Shown here piece by piece: positions 35,986 through 48,304 of a stretch of DNA of 64,000 nucleotides. The notes beneath the pieces were generated by a model. The model searched no databases and was not told the origin of the DNA. It saw only the letters and a list, made by a program, of their open reading frames with translations. This DNA comes from Paguma larvata. Its lineage: Eukaryota > Chordata > Mammalia > Carnivora > Viverridae. How positions within the stretch are numbered: position 1 is the first letter of the stretch; the number at the start of each line of letters is the position of its first letter. The position numbers were made by a program, and so were the translations under genes. The DNA is taken from positions 7,329,464-7,393,463 of the forward strand of contig CM057831.1 in the NCBI GenBank assembly GCA_030068075.1, in the 5' to 3' direction.

Positions 35986-38064
35986 TAAAAAATCAATGAG
36001 CCTTAAATCTGGAAGCTTTAAAAACTAGTGGGACTTAACTTTGGGAGAGCAAGAGGCTGACAGAAGTGGAGTCCCCACCCTTCAAGAGCCAGCATGGGAA
36101 AAAGCTTTGCCTGAGACACCACATGGAAGCAGCAGTTGAAAAGTGTTTGGGGTATACACGAAGGAGATTTACTGACTAATTTTAGGACATGTGCAAGAGG
36201 AGCAGGAATCTGTAGGTGACTTGTCCAGGAACAAAAGGGCTGCCAGGTACTTTTTTCTTGCCTTCTCCCAGCCTAGATAGCTACATGCTTATAGGCAATG
36301 CTAGCACTCTCCATCTACTTTGCTATTACCATGTGGCCTGCCCTGGGATTCCCAAATGGACCTTCTTGCCCAACTCCCTCACCTTAACAGGTACCCATCC
36401 AAAGGGGCTGCTACCATGCCACACCCAGCAGGCAGCCATATCTGAGACCAGCACCCCTCAAAAATGACTCCTGCCCTGGGAAGGGATGGCAGTAACTCCA
36501 CAAGCCTGCACACCTGCAGTTCCTGTAGCCTTGCCTCTGAGCTGGCTGTGCAGGGAGCCATCTCTGCCTTTCAGCACACACAGAGCCAGGCTAGGGTTGG
36601 CTGTGCCCACCAGCAAGCCCATGGCAGCTACAGCTAGGTATCTCAGCAGCACTGGGAACAAACTGTGCCTTGTACACCCACAGCAGGTGAAGTGGGTCAC
36701 TGCAGCCAGCTGGGCTGAGTGTCAGCCTTACTCACTAGAATGCCCATAGCAACTGAGGGTAAGCCACAAAAGGAGAGGGCACGCAGACCAAAAGTAACAC
36801 CTGGGTCTAGTTACAAAGGGAGATTGGCTACAGGGCAACACAGGACCTCTTCTACCAAAGCTATTACTTTCAAGACCAGGAAACACAGCTGATCTATCTA
36901 ATGCATAGAAACAAACAGAGATCTAGACAAAATGAGGATACAAAGGAATGCACCCCAAATCAAAGCACAGGACAAAAATCACAGAAAAGGGGCTAAGTGA
37001 AAAAGAAATAAGTGATATGCCTGATAAAGAGTTCCAAGTAGTGGTCATAGAGATACTCACTGGACATGACAATATAGTGATGGCTCGAGTAAGAATTTCA
37101 ATAAAGAAATAGGGGGAAAGCAGTTAAAGTTGAAGAATATAATAACTGAAATGAAAAATGGAGGAAATCAACAGAAAATGAGAGGATGCAGAAGAACAGA
37201 TCGGTAATCTGGAAAACAGTATAATGGAAAGCAATCAAGCTGGACAGCAAAAAGAAAAAAAATAATAAAGGAGAGTAGGTTAAGGGAGCTTTGTGATACC
37301 ATCAAATGTACTAACATTCACATTATAGGAAACCCTACAGAGGATTATAGGAAGGAAAAGAGAGAGAACAGAAAATTCATGTGAAGAGATAAGAGCTGAA
37401 AACTTCCTTAATCTGGGGAAGGAAACAGACATCCAGGTCCAAAACACACGAAACCTCAAGAAGATGAAACCAGGGAGACCCACATCAAGACACATAATAA
37501 ATTAAAATGGCAAAAACTAGTGAGAAAGATAATGTTAAAAGCAGCAAGAGAAAAGCAAACAGTTGCACACAAGGGAAACCCTAATAGCCAATTGGCTTAT
37601 TTTTCATAAGAAACTCTACAGGCCAGAAAAAAGTGGCCTGATATATTCTAAGTATTCAGAGGGAAAAACAAACAACCCTGCAACCAAGAACACCTGGCAA
37701 AGTTATCATTCAGGATTGCAGAAGACATAGTTTCCCAGACAAACATAACTTAAAAGATTTCATCACCACTAAGCATGTCTTACAAGAAATGTTAAAGGGA
37801 ATACTTTCAGCGGAAGGAAAAGGCCACACTGAGAAGGAAATTATGAAAGGAAAAAAATTTCATAGGTAAAATCAAGTATGTAGTAAAGATAGGTTAATCA
37901 CTAATAAAGTCAGTATAAAGGTTAAAACAAATAAGTAGTAAAATCCATTATATCTACAAAAATTAGTCAAAGGATACACAAAAGTATGTAAAATATGACA
38001 TAATATACATAAAACATGGAGGTGGGAGTAAAAATTCAGTGCTTTCAGAAGGTATTTGAACTTA

Positions 38065-38260
38065 TTTTTTGTTTTAATTTTTTTAATGTTTATTTTTGAG
38101 TGACAGAGAGAGACAGAGGATGAGCAGGGGAGACGCAGAGAGAGAGAGGGAGACATATAAACTAAAGCAGGCTCCAGACGGGGGGCTCGACCCATGAACC
38201 ATGAGACTGTGACCTAAGCCAATGTCAGATGCTCAACTGACTGAGCCACTCAGGTGCCCC
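38065..38260 (-). repeat. Carnivore SINEC (antisense) nested in L1
   Basis: T-rich start and 'aatgtttatttttgagtgac', ending 'ctgagccactcaggtgcccc'. An 18-base duplication with one mismatch ('agaaggtatttgaactta') is at 38047-38064 and 38261-38278. Confidence 0.96.
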
Positions 38261-38358
38261 AGAAAGTATTTGAACTTAAATGATCATCAATTTAATATAG
38301 ACTGCCAAACACATAGGATGTTAATATGGTCCCCAGTAACCACAAAACAAAATCTGTA

Positions 38359-38359
<1 letters not shown>

Positions 38360-38397
<38 letters not shown>
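38360..38397. repeat. (AC)19 microsatellite
   Basis: A pure run of 38 bases in the ORF1-ORF2 spacer of the L1. Confidence 0.98.
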
Positions 38398-38399
<2 letters not shown>

Positions 38400-39163
38400 A
38401 ATAAAGAGAAGGAATTCAAGCACTAACACTGAAGAAAACCATCAAACCACTGGGAAAGAGAGCTAGAGAGTAAGAGTGAAACAGAGAACAACAACAAAAA
38501 CTACCAGGAAACAATGAACTAAATGGCAACAAGTACATACCTAAAGATAATTACTTTAAATGTGAATAAACTCAGTGCTTCAATCCAAAGACATATGCTG
38601 ACTGAATGGATGAAAAAAAGATCCATCTATATACTGCTATAAGAGACTCACCTCAGACCTAAAGATAAATACAAACTGAAAGAGAAGGGATGGAAAAAAA
38701 ATACTTTACGCAAATTAAGGCAGAAAAAAAAGGCAGGGTAGCAATACTTATAGCAGGCAATATAGACCTTAAAATGAAGACTGTAACAAGAAATAAATAA
38801 GGGCCTTACATAATGAAATAATAAAGGGATCACTCCAAGAAGAGGATATAACACTTGTACATATCTATGTACCCAACACTTGAGCACCTAAATACATAAA
38901 GCAAATGTTAATAGACATAAAGGAAGAAATTGACAATAATACAAAAATAGTAGAGCACTTTAACACCCTAATTACATCAATGGATAGATAATGCAAACAG
39001 ATAATCAGAAAACAATGGCTTTGAATGGCACATTAGAACAGACAGACTTAACAGATATATATGCACATTTCCATCCCCAAATAGCAGAATACACATTCTT
39101 TGCAAATGTACATAGAACGTTCTCCAGTAGAGATCCCATTTGAGGTCAGAAAACCTGTCTCTC

Positions 39164-39291
39164 TTAAGTACTGACGGTTGATGGGGAGTGTGGCAGAGGG
39201 GAGAGTGGGTGATGGGCATTGAGGAGGGCACTTGTTTGGATGAGCACTGGGTGTGGTGTTTGACAATAAACAAACAAACAATTTATAAAAA
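39164..39291 (+). mobile_element. Short L1 3'-tail insertion nested in the older L1
   Basis: Only the last 130 bases of a younger L1: 'gagtgggtgatgggcattga', 'ggatgagcactgggtgtggt', 'gacaataaacaaacaaaca' and an A-rich end. It is flanked by a duplication of 'aaaacctgtctct' type (39150-39162; second copy from about 39292 with two differences). Confidence 0.88.
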
Positions 39292-39650
39292 AAAATCTGT
39301 CTCAATAAATTTAGGAAGATTAAAATTACATCCAATACTTTTTATGCCAACAATATGAAACTAGAAATCAATTACAAGAAAAATTGGAACAGATAAGGAG
39401 GCAAACACATGTTAATAATCATCTAGTGGGTCAAAAAACAAACAAACAAAAAAAAAAAACAAAGAGGAAATTTAAAAAATTAAGGCAAATGAAAATGAAA
39501 ACAGTTTCAAATCTTTGAAATGCAACAAAAAGCAGTTCTAACAGGGAAACTGATAGCAATACAGGGCTACTTTCAGAAAAATCTTAAGTAAACAAACAAA
39601 TATCACATCTCAGGAACTAGAAAAAGCAGAGCAAATAAAACCCAAAGACA

Positions 39651-39866
39651 GGGGCGCCTGGGTGGCTCAGTCGGTTGAGCGTCCGACTTCGGCTCAGGTC
39701 ATGATCTCGCGGTCTGTGAGTTCGAGCCCCGCGTCGGGCTCTGTGCTGACAGCTCGGAGCCTGGAGCCTGCTTCACATTCTGTGTTTCTTCCCTCTCTCT
39801 CTGCCCCTCCCCCACTCATGCTCTGTCTCTCTCTGTCTCATAAATAAACATTAAAAAATTAAAAAA
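39651..39866 (+). repeat. Carnivore SINEC, close to consensus (young)
   Basis: Head 'ggggcgcctgggtggctcag' followed by 'tcggttgagcgtccgacttc', an intact CpG-bearing B-box-like 'gagttcgagccccgcgtcgg', a C/T-rich block, AATAAACATTAAAAAATT and an A tail. Several CpGs that are decayed in the other copies are kept here. The flanks share 'aaaacccaaaga' / 'aaaaccccaaaga'. It is the youngest-looking SINE in the window. Confidence 0.97.
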
Positions 39867-40984
39867 AACCCCAAAGATAATAGAAAGAAGAAAATGATAA
39901 AGATTAAAGAAGAAATAAATGAAATGGGGACAAAAATAGAAAATACCAATGAAACCATTTTTTCTTTGAAAAGATAAACAAAATTGATAAATATTTAGCC
40001 AGACTCATCAAGGAAAAAAAGATGCAGGACTTAAAATAAAAAATGGAAGAAGAGAAATAACCAATACCACATAACTATACAGGATTATAAGAATATTATA
40101 AAAATATATTATATACCAACAAATTGGAAACCCAGAGATATGGTTAAGTTCCTAGAAACATAATCTTCCCAGACTGATTCAAGAAGAAATAGAGAATCTG
40201 AACTAATAGATTTTTAGTAACAAAATAGAACCGGTAATCAAAAAACTCCCGAGAAACAAAAGTCCAGGGCCAGATTTTTACAGATAAATTCTATAAAAGC
40301 ATTTAATACCTATTCTTCTCAAATTGTTCAAAAATATAGATGAAGAAGGAAAACTTCCAAATTTCATCTGTAAGACCAGCATTATTATGGTGATCCTATA
40401 ACCAAAAATCCTATCAAAAAAAGAAAACTATAGGCTAGTATTCCTGATGAACAAAGATGCAAAAATCATAAAAATAAAAAGTATTAGCACATCAAATTGA
40501 ACAGTACATTATAAGGATTATTTACCAGGATCAAGTGCGATTTATTTCAGAGATACAAGGATGGTTCAATGTTTGCAAATCAGTGTGATACATGACATTA
40601 AAAAGACAAAGGATAAACCATATAACCATCTCTATATGCAGAAAAGTACTTAACAAAATTCAATATCCATTCACGATAAAAGCCCTCAACAGAGTGCATT
40701 TGGAGGGAACTTATGTCAACATAATAAAGGCCAAATATGAAAAACCAACAACTAACATTCAAATGGTGAAAAACTGAAAGATTTTCTTCAAAGATGAGGA
40801 CCAAGACAAGGATGTTCACTCTTGCCACTTTCATTCAACATAGTATTGGAAGTGGTAGCTTCAGCAATCGGACAAGAAATAAAAGGTATATAAATTGGTG
40901 ATGAAGAAATAGAACTGTCACTATTTACAGATGATATAATACAGAGAAAATCCTAAAGACTGCACCAAAAATGATTAAAAAAAT

Positions 40985-41191
40985 ATTTTTTGGCATTTAT
41001 TTATTTTTGAGAGAGAGAGAGGCAGAGCATGAGCAAGGGAAGGGCAGAGAGAGAGAGAGACACAGAATCTGAAGCAGGCTCCAGGCTCTGAGCTGTCAGC
41101 ACAGAGCCTAATGCACGGCCCAAACCCATGAGCGAGATCATGACCTGAGCCGAAGTCGGACGCTCAACCGACTGAGCCACCCAGGCGCCCC
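40985..41191 (-). repeat. Carnivore SINEC (antisense) nested in L1
   Basis: 'ggcatttatttatttttgag' to 'gactgagccacccaggcgcc'. It keeps CpGs at 'gaagtcggacgctcaaccga', so it is also fairly young. It is flanked by 'aaaaatgatt' (40967-40976 and 41193-41202). Confidence 0.96.
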
Positions 41192-42310
41192 TAAAAATGA
41201 TTTAAATTAATAAATAAATTCAGTAACATTACAGGCTACAAAATTAATGTATAGAAATATTTTACATTTCTATACACTAATAACAAAGTAGGAGAAAGAG
41301 AAATTAAGAAGATAATCCCATTGACAATGGCAACAAAAAGAATAAAATACTTAGGAATAAATTTAACCAAGATTTTACTCTGAGAACTAGAAAACATTGA
41401 TGAAAAAAATGGAAGATGATACTAGTAGAAAAATATTCCAGGCTCATGGACTGGAAGAACTAATATTATTAAAACATCCATGCTACTAAAAGCAATCTAC
41501 TGATTCAATGCAATCCTTATCAAAATACCAGTAGTATTTTTCTAAACACGAAAGCAAAAAATCCTAGAATTTATATGGAACCAAAAGACCCTACATAGCC
41601 AAAGCAATCTTGACAAGAGGAATAAAGCTGCAAGTATCACAATCCCAGATTTCTTGATATATTCCAAAACTATAGTAATCAAAACAGTATGGTATTGGCA
41701 CAACAGACACATAGATCAGTAGAACAGGATAGAGAGCCCAGTAACAAACCCATACTTATATGGCTATTAATCTATGACACGGAGGCAAGAATATGCAACA
41801 GGGAAATAACTATCTCTTCAACAAATGTAGCTGGATGGACAGCTACATGCCAAAGAATGAAACTGGATCACTTTCTTACACTATAGAAAAATGAACTCAA
41901 AGTGGATTAAAGACTTAAGTGCAAGGCATGGAGCCATAAAACTCTTAAAAGGAAATATGGGCAGTTACCTCTTGGACATTCGCCTTAGCCATGTATTTAC
42001 CTGGGGATATATCTCCCCAGGCTGGAAAACAAAAACCTAAATAAACTATTGGTACTACGCCAAAATAAAAAGCTTTTGCATAGCAAAGGAAACAATTAAC
42101 AAAATTAAAAGGTAACCTACTGGATTGGAGGAGTTTTTTGCAAATGATACATAAGGGATTAATATCCAAAATATATAAAGACCTTATATAGCTCAACACC
42201 AAAAAAATTTAAAAAAACATAAAAACATAAAAAAAAATGGGCAGAGGACCTAAGACTTATTTCCAAGGAAGACATACATATGGCTAATAGAAATATGGTA
42301 AAATGCTGAA

Positions 42311-43598
42311 CTGTGGGAAATGAAATAGTTATGTCCTGGTTAAGATGATTATAGGAAACGTATTACAATGCTTTCTGGCCCTCCTGAAAATAGCTGACAG
42401 GTATCTAATTAATACACATTTAGGGGTTGGGTCCTGCCTGTGCTCAATTCCTTAAATCTGTTATCTATGGAATGTCTTGTCTTGTTCCCCACCCTGCTTT
42501 TGTCCACACAGACTGGTGCTACCACTTCCATCATTTCATGTTGCCATCGATACATGGTATAGTTCCAGGCCCATCATCTTGTTTGGTATGTTTTTCATTT
42601 ATAAATGCTACACTGTTTGTGTTTTTTAACAGGTCTTTGAGAAATATCTTATTTTCTGGGGGCTAAATCTACTTTTGTTGCTCTAAATTTTCAAAATTAG
42701 CCACCCAATTTCCTTCTTGTTCACATGTTGTTAAGAATCAGTGTTCCTAGAGTAAGGTGGCAAGACGGAATACTAACAAGATGCTGGTTCCTTCATTTGA
42801 TCCAACACTGGGTATACCACAGAAGTCAGAAGATGGTATATTTTAGATATTAGTAAAAACTCTATGAAATCCCTAGGAAGTCCAAGTTAATTGATTTCTG
42901 ATGTACCTGATGGTGGTTAGGGTTTAGGAGGAGGAAGCCAAGCCAGGACAGGAGAGAGAGGCTAAGGGAAGTCGCTCTGAGCTGCTCTAAAGCTCCCGTA
43001 AACAAAAAAAAAAAAAGGCATACATTATAGGGAGAAAGCTGGTAACCATGAATGGGGAAAAGACTGAGGCAAGCATTCTGAGTCCTTTCAATTTCCTAAC
43101 GATGCCCTGGTTAAAACATTGGTTGCTACCTTGTCACTGTAGAAAAGCAGCATTTTTCAGTACCTAACAGGAGGCAGTATAGGAGCATCAGGCACCACTG
43201 GAGAAACCTGAGGGTACAGAGGAGAAACCTACACATGCAAATGAATGAGTTAATCCTAGACTTTAACTCCTCCCCTACCGCTACCCATGGGGATGCTATT
43301 GTCATTTTATTAGGAACAGTACTTTACTGTATGGGACTTCTCCACGCATATAGCGTGTTTAGTGTTCCCAACCCCTTGCCCTAAATGCTTTAGCAACGTG
43401 GTGTCCTTATAGCAACTCCCAACTTTCCTTCACAGGTTTCCAAATACCATTTTTGTTTGAGAATTTTTGCTGTGGTTTAGAGGATTAGAGCCCAAGAGGA
43501 CAAGAGCTCTTGGGAAAAGTTGTGCTTGGGTGAAGGTACAGAAAAGTCACGAGATCACTGTCACATTATGTGTGTGTGACAGACTGGAGATTGTGAAG
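42311..43598. other. Unassigned DNA
   Basis: About 1.3 kb with no gene. A plus-strand frame at 42427-42666 has no motif. An A-rich run is at 43002-43015. The part from 43490 leads into the L1 tail at 43599. Confidence 0.4.
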
Positions 43599-43669
43599 GA
43601 AAGATGAACACTGGGTGTTTTATGTAAACCAATTTGAAAATAAACTATTTTAAATTAAAAAAAAAAAAT
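43599..43669 (+). repeat. L1 3'-tail fragment with poly-A
   Basis: 'gatgaacactgggtgtttta', 'accaatttgaaaataaacta' and a 12-A tail: the last 70 bases of an L1 and nothing more. Confidence 0.8.
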
Positions 43670-43769
43670 AGGCTCTTTAGCCCTAAAGAACCCTTTTAAG
43701 AATCTCTGTAAACTCACCACACCAAGGGCACAAGCTACAGCTTAGAATTTGGCCTATTCTCCTAGGGAG

Positions 43770-45465
43770 ATATTACTGTTGACAGTAACAGATAATCTCC
43801 AAGAAATGCGACATCACAGGGAAAATAATGAGACATCTGAAGGAACAACCATTATGTAAGGAAGGGAAAAAGTAATAGGCCAGATAGAATAAGAACTAGG
43901 GTTATCATATCATTAGAGAAAGTGGAGATACTGATTATCTGACTATAAAGTGGAAAAAGCAGTCATAAAAAAAGAACCAGTTGAAGGTTCTCAGTCTGAA
44001 ATAAATAATACCTGAAAATAATAGTTTAGTGCAAGAGCAGAATGCATACAAAAGTCCAATTAATTAACTGAAAGACCAGGTTAGGTACTCTCCCAGAAAT
44101 CATCAAATAATAAAGACTTGAAAGAAAATGAGAGACAAGTTAAAAGATACAAAAAAAAGAAATAAACATGCCAATATCCGTAAGAATCCCAGAAAGGTAA
44201 AACCCAAGTAAAAAAAGATGCTATATTACTTTCAAATACATATGGAAATCAAAAATAGACCACATACTGGGTCACAAGGAAAACCTCAGCAACTTTCATT
44301 ATTTAAACGTAACTCACAATGAAATCCCAAAATTTCAACAGCAAATAAAAATGAAATTATTTTTATTGAAAGGTGTAGCATGTCATCAGCTTACACTGGG
44401 GGAAATATGTAACTATTAAATAGTAATAAGAATTAAGACTAAATTAAATTAAACTAAATTAAGACTAAATGAGCCAATGTCAGAAAAGAAAAGAAATAAG
44501 AGCATAAACCTGAAGAAGTAGGGAAGCTCTAAGTGAAAGAGCAGACATTAATAAGAGATAAAACAAAGAGACAATAATCAACAGCTAATAAAAAGCGAAT
44601 ACTTAGAACAAAACTAAAAAGTGAGCAACTTTCCAATAAATTTGATCAATAGAAAGGGAAAATATACAGGTCATTTGTAGAATAAAAAAAGTATTACTAC
44701 AGCTATTACAAAGATTTGAAATTATGAGTATAAGTATATTTTCAAAGCTTGACACAAGAACTATTTTCAAACTATATGACAATAAAATTGATGGGAGAAG
44801 ATCTAAACTCAAAAAAGGTAATTATTCTGTGCACAGTGCCTTCCTTCGAAAGACTACAGGATGGGAGTGGGGAGAGAGTAACTTCAACAGTAGAGAAATC
44901 TGACAAACAGGACCTCAGCCAAGCTATCAAGGTCAACATCAATAGTGACAAATCATAGGCACCCTTGATATATGGTGATAACAATGAGACTTCACCATTG
45001 TAGTCTTCTCCTAAACTCTTAACTTCAATCTAACCATGAGAAAAATTCCAGATAAATCCCAATTGATGAACATTTTATGTAAAATAACTGATCAGTATTC
45101 CTCAGAACTAAGCCATCAAAAACAAGTAAAATCTGAAAAACTATTAAAGCCAAAGAGTTTAAAAAGACATATCAGCTAAATGTAACATGGGATCTTGAAC
45201 ACAGGAAAAAGACAATAGATAAAAACTAAAGAAATCTGAATAAACACAGTTTTAGTTAATGACAGCATATCCATATTGGCTAATTACAACAATATACCAT
45301 AGAATATGTGTTATAATAGTAATATATACCACATATATTTATATAATATAAATGTTAGATGATAATATGTTAATAATAGAAAAGTACCAAGTATTTGGGA
45401 ACTTTGTCCTGTCTCCCCCACTTTTCTGTAAGTCTAAAACTGTTTTAAAAATTAAGATTAAAATT
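43770..45465 (+). repeat. Old L1ME-type LINE
   Basis: Decayed L1 in sense orientation. It has ORF-derived text ('gaccacatactgggtcacaa', then 'aatttcaacagcaaataaa') and a characteristic 3' part ('gacaaatcataggcaccctt', 'aaatgtaacatgggatcttg', 'tgtaagtctaaaactgtttt'). No frame is usable. The AT-rich stretch at 45300-45370 may be a microsatellite that grew inside it. Confidence 0.65.
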
Positions 45466-45779
45466 TTTAAAATGTAATTATTAAAGAACATGAATTCATA
45501 ATTAAAAAATCCCTCCCCAACCTGTATCACAAGGCACAAGTTTTACCTGATTTTTACCCTATTTTACCAGTTATGGAAACTATTCAGAAAAAGGAAAAAG
45601 GGTGAAAATTCCTCAAACCAATTTGTGAGGAAAGCAAAGAAAGGAAAAATTAATTTCACCAACGGGCAGAGCTGAATAATCTTAAATAGATTACTATCCA
45701 AGGGAATTCTGTTCATATATGGGAGAAGAAAACCATCATTACTTGCTTTTGTCCCAGGAAGACAAGGATGGATATCCAT

Positions 45780-46300
45780 CGTATATTACCAGGCGAGACC
45801 CACCCAGAACCCCACGGTTCATATGCAGATGATTTTAAGCTGAAGACATTTGAGATTCAGTAGATGCAGATGGAAGCCTTCTTGGAGCATCCCTTATCTG
45901 ACCTAAAGCAGCAACTTCTGGGAAATGAGGCTACCACGAATGCCCCTATGGGGAGTTTCATGGCCAAGAAAAAGACAAGCGGCACCTGCCTAAACCAACG
46001 TTACCACCAACTTTCTTATATCCTTTGTTCTCCTAAAAAAACAAATTGTTTTTTTTCTAAAGAAACGTACTTGTTCTTGCCAAAGAGTCGTCTCTCCCTC
46101 CTCCCTCTTCTCTAATCAGTTAGATGGATAAGCCTCTAACTTTAAACATTTGGTAACATTTGATAAGACTGCTCCTTTTTTGTTGGTTCCCACACACACA
46201 TATATAAACCTTTTCTTCATGTTCCTCTGTCTTTTGTGAGTGTAATTCATAGGACTCTGGTTACTAAGTATGAGACAATAGAGGAACAGTTTTCCTTCCG
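45780..46300 (+). repeat. Possible ERV LTR fragment
   Basis: The order 'ctaatcagttagatggataa', 'gcctctaac', 'catttggtaacatttgataa', a TATA-like 'acatatataaacc' and then 'cttcatgttcctctgtcttt' suggests the U3-R part of an old LTR. I cannot place both ends or name the family. 45466-45779 and 46301-46600 hold nothing I recognise. Confidence 0.4.
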
Positions 46301-46614
46301 TGGCAATCACATTCACATTTAGGTGAAGGAAATGTGAGCATTTCAGTTGATGTTTAAAAAGCATCAATAAAATGCAGCACTCATTTGTAATTAAAAAATA
46401 AAACAATATAAAAACCACCTCTCAGAAAACTAGAAGTCAAAACTTGACTGGTATAATAAAGAATATGTACTAAAGCCCTACATTCAATACATTCCACTTA
46501 CCTGTAAAATTTTCGAAAGATTTATACTAGTTAGCAATAAATTAAAATTGTTGGTCATCGCAACTTGTACTCAACATTTCCCTGGAGTTGGAGCAAAGGT
46601 AGGAAGACCTAAAA

Positions 46615-46617
<3 letters not shown>

Positions 46618-46646
<29 letters not shown>
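46618..46646. repeat. Poly-A tract of 29
   Basis: An uninterrupted A run. It is longer than any SINE tail here, but the 150 bases before it are not a SINE or L1 that I recognise. Confidence 0.9.
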
Positions 46647-46649
<3 letters not shown>

Positions 46650-46764
46650 ACAGGAAATGAGTAAATTTCCTATTTCATTAAAACATAAAAGTCTACATAG
46701 ATAATCCGCAAATTATTAGGGGTAGTAAGAAAGGTTGATTCAATTATATGACACAAGATTATAA

Positions 46765-47190
46765 GTGAGTTGAATATTGTCTCCGAAAAATTCACATTCA
46801 CCTGGAACCTCCTATGGTGACCTTATTTGGAAATAAGGTCTTTGCAAATATAATTCATTAAGGATGTCAAGATGAGATCATTCTCAATTTAGGGAAGGCC
46901 TCAAATTCAATGAGTGAGGTCTTCAAAAAAGAAAAGACAGAGAGGAGGAGATCCTGTGAAGATTGAAGTAGAGACTGAAGTTCTGTTACCACAAGCCAAG
47001 GAATGCCTGGGGTCACCAGAAGCTGAGAGAGGCAAGGAGGAGTCTTCCCTAAAGTCTGCAGAGGGAGCGTGGCCCTTCTGACACCTAGATTTCATGCTCC
47101 TAGCTTCCAAAACTATGAGAGAATAAATTTAGGTTATTTTAGCCATACAGTTTTTGATCCTTTGTTATGGAAGCCCTAGGAAATTAATCC
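46765..47190 (+). repeat. MLT1-type LTR (ERVL-MaLR)
   Basis: Sense MLT1 landmarks: 'tgaatattgtctccgaaaaa', 'ttcac', 'ggtgaccttatttggaaata', 'aggtctttgcaaatataatt', 'gtggcccttctgacaccta', 'ttccaaaactatgagagaat' and 'ttgttatggaagcc'. It has the usual length for a solo LTR. The small minus-strand frame 46907-47110 is a shadow. Confidence 0.85.
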
Positions 47191-47579
47191 ACATGTAAAA
47201 TCACTTGTATTTCTAAGCAGAATAATGATCAACGGAAAATATATCAGTAACACATCTATTTGCACTAACATATAAAATTAACACAAGATATAAAAGATTC
47301 TTATGGACAACATTATAAAATGTTAAAGGACACAAAGGAAGGCATGAATAAATGGAATAGGGAGTAATGTTTATTAACAGGGGGAATATAAACAGTGGTG
47401 TTTACCAGCACACTTCCTACCCCTCTACCACTGTGTGGACAGTTTCTTCTTTTATATTATAGTTGTACTTTTATTTTTATTATTTTTTTAAAACTTGGAG
47501 TGGGCCTCCAGAGCAACCACTCCAAACCCCATTTTCTGTGCTAAGGCACAAAGGGTGTCACTTCACTGGGGAACTGCCC

Positions 47580-47685
47580 CATATATGGCACGCTTCACGA
47601 ATATGTGTGTCATCCTTACGCAGGGGCCATGCTAATCTTCTCTGTGTCATTCCAATTTTAGTCTGTGTGCTGCCAAAGCAAGCAC
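47580..47685 (-). pseudogene. U6 spliceosomal snRNA pseudogene
   Basis: The minus strand reads as the complete U6 snRNA of about 106 bases with roughly ten substitutions. It starts GTGCTTGCTTTGGCAGCAC and keeps ACAGAGA and the AGC that follows it ('acagagaagattagcatggc'). It ends 'ttcgtgaagcgtgccatat' without the usual T-run terminator. Several changes are CpG to TpG. No TATA box or proximal sequence element is seen at the spacing an active U6 gene needs, and its 5' end abuts the target-site duplication of a SINE, so it is not a working gene. U6 retrocopies are common in mammals. Confidence 0.92.
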
Positions 47686-47703
47686 TATAGCAGCACCTTT
47701 AAA

Positions 47704-47909
47704 TTCTTGTTTTTAAAGTTTGTTTGTTTTTGTTTATTTATTTATTTAGAGAGGTGGGAAGAGGCAGAGAGAAAAGTAGAGAATCTCAAACAGGTTCTGC
47801 ACTCTCAGTTCTGAACCCAGTGTGGGGCTCAAATCCACAAACCATGAGATCATGATGTGAGCTGAAATCAAGACTTGGATACTTAACCGAATGAGTCACC
47901 CAGCGCCCC
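47704..47909 (-). repeat. Carnivore SINEC (antisense, diverged)
   Basis: T-rich start with 'gtttatttatttatttagag', 'aaaccatgagatcatgatgt' and 'gaatgagtcacccagcgccc'. An 18-base duplication with two mismatches ('tatagcagcacctttaaa') is at 47686-47703 and 47910-47927, so the SINE inserted immediately next to the U6 5' end. Confidence 0.94.
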
Positions 47910-47934
47910 TATAGCTGAACCTTTAAACCATTTT

Positions 47935-48190
47935 ATTTCTGTGCTGCAGGGCAGAGGAATCTGCCCTTGGTCCCTCAGTACTATCCTTCTTCATCGCATC
48001 TTACAGCATCAGGGAGTGGGGTTCCATTGTTGTCATGTCTCCATCTCTCCTGATGTTCTGTGTGTGGTCCTTGTACCCTGAACTCCAGTTCTTCTTCAGG
48101 AAGACTTATCTGTAAGTGTTAAGAATAAGTGTGTTCATGGAGGAGGTAAGTTCAGGATCTTCCCACATTGTCATCTTGGACACTCTCTAT
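47935..48190 (-). repeat. Probable L1 5' UTR fragment (antisense)
   Basis: 'gttcatggaggaggtaagtt', 'caggatcttcccacattgtc' and 'atcttgga' at the right end resemble the reverse complement of an L1 start, where the sense strand begins with a 'ccaagatgg' type motif. The left part is less clear. Confidence 0.45.
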
Positions 48191-48304
48191 TAAAATTTTA
48201 ATTTCAATGCAATTGAAGATAATCTAAAAATGTAATACACAAACTATATGTCCAATCAATATTAAAGAATTTTTTCCCAAAGCTCATAAAAAATGCTTTC
48301 CAAG

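Larger units (their letters stand above)
36020..42310 (+). mobile_element. Older near-full-length L1 LINE with nested insertions
   Basis: Sense L1 of about 6.3 kb including insertions. It has a GC-richer 5' UTR (36020-36880), an ORF1 remnant (about 36930-37800, with 'tggggaaggaaacagacatc') and an ORF2 remnant from about 38510 ('aattactttaaatgtgaata'). ORF2 passes the reverse-transcriptase region ('caagacaaggatgttcactc', 'ctatttacagatgatataat') to 'gggcagaggacctaagactt', and ends at about 42310 before the last part of ORF2. Stops and frameshifts occur throughout. It hosts a SINE (38065-38260), an (AC)n run, an L1 tail insertion (39164-39291), a SINE (39651-39866) and a SINE (40985-41191). Plus- and minus-strand small frames inside it are L1 debris. 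Confidence 0.88.

Noticed and set aside
38360..38397. Regularly spaced repeat array such as CRISPR
   Set aside because: All regular short arrays here are dinucleotide microsatellites. There are no direct repeats with unique spacers, and the host is a mammal.
47580..47685. Functional U6 snRNA gene
   Set aside because: About ten substitutions, no T-run terminator, no TATA or proximal sequence element at the required spacing, and a SINE directly at the 5' side.
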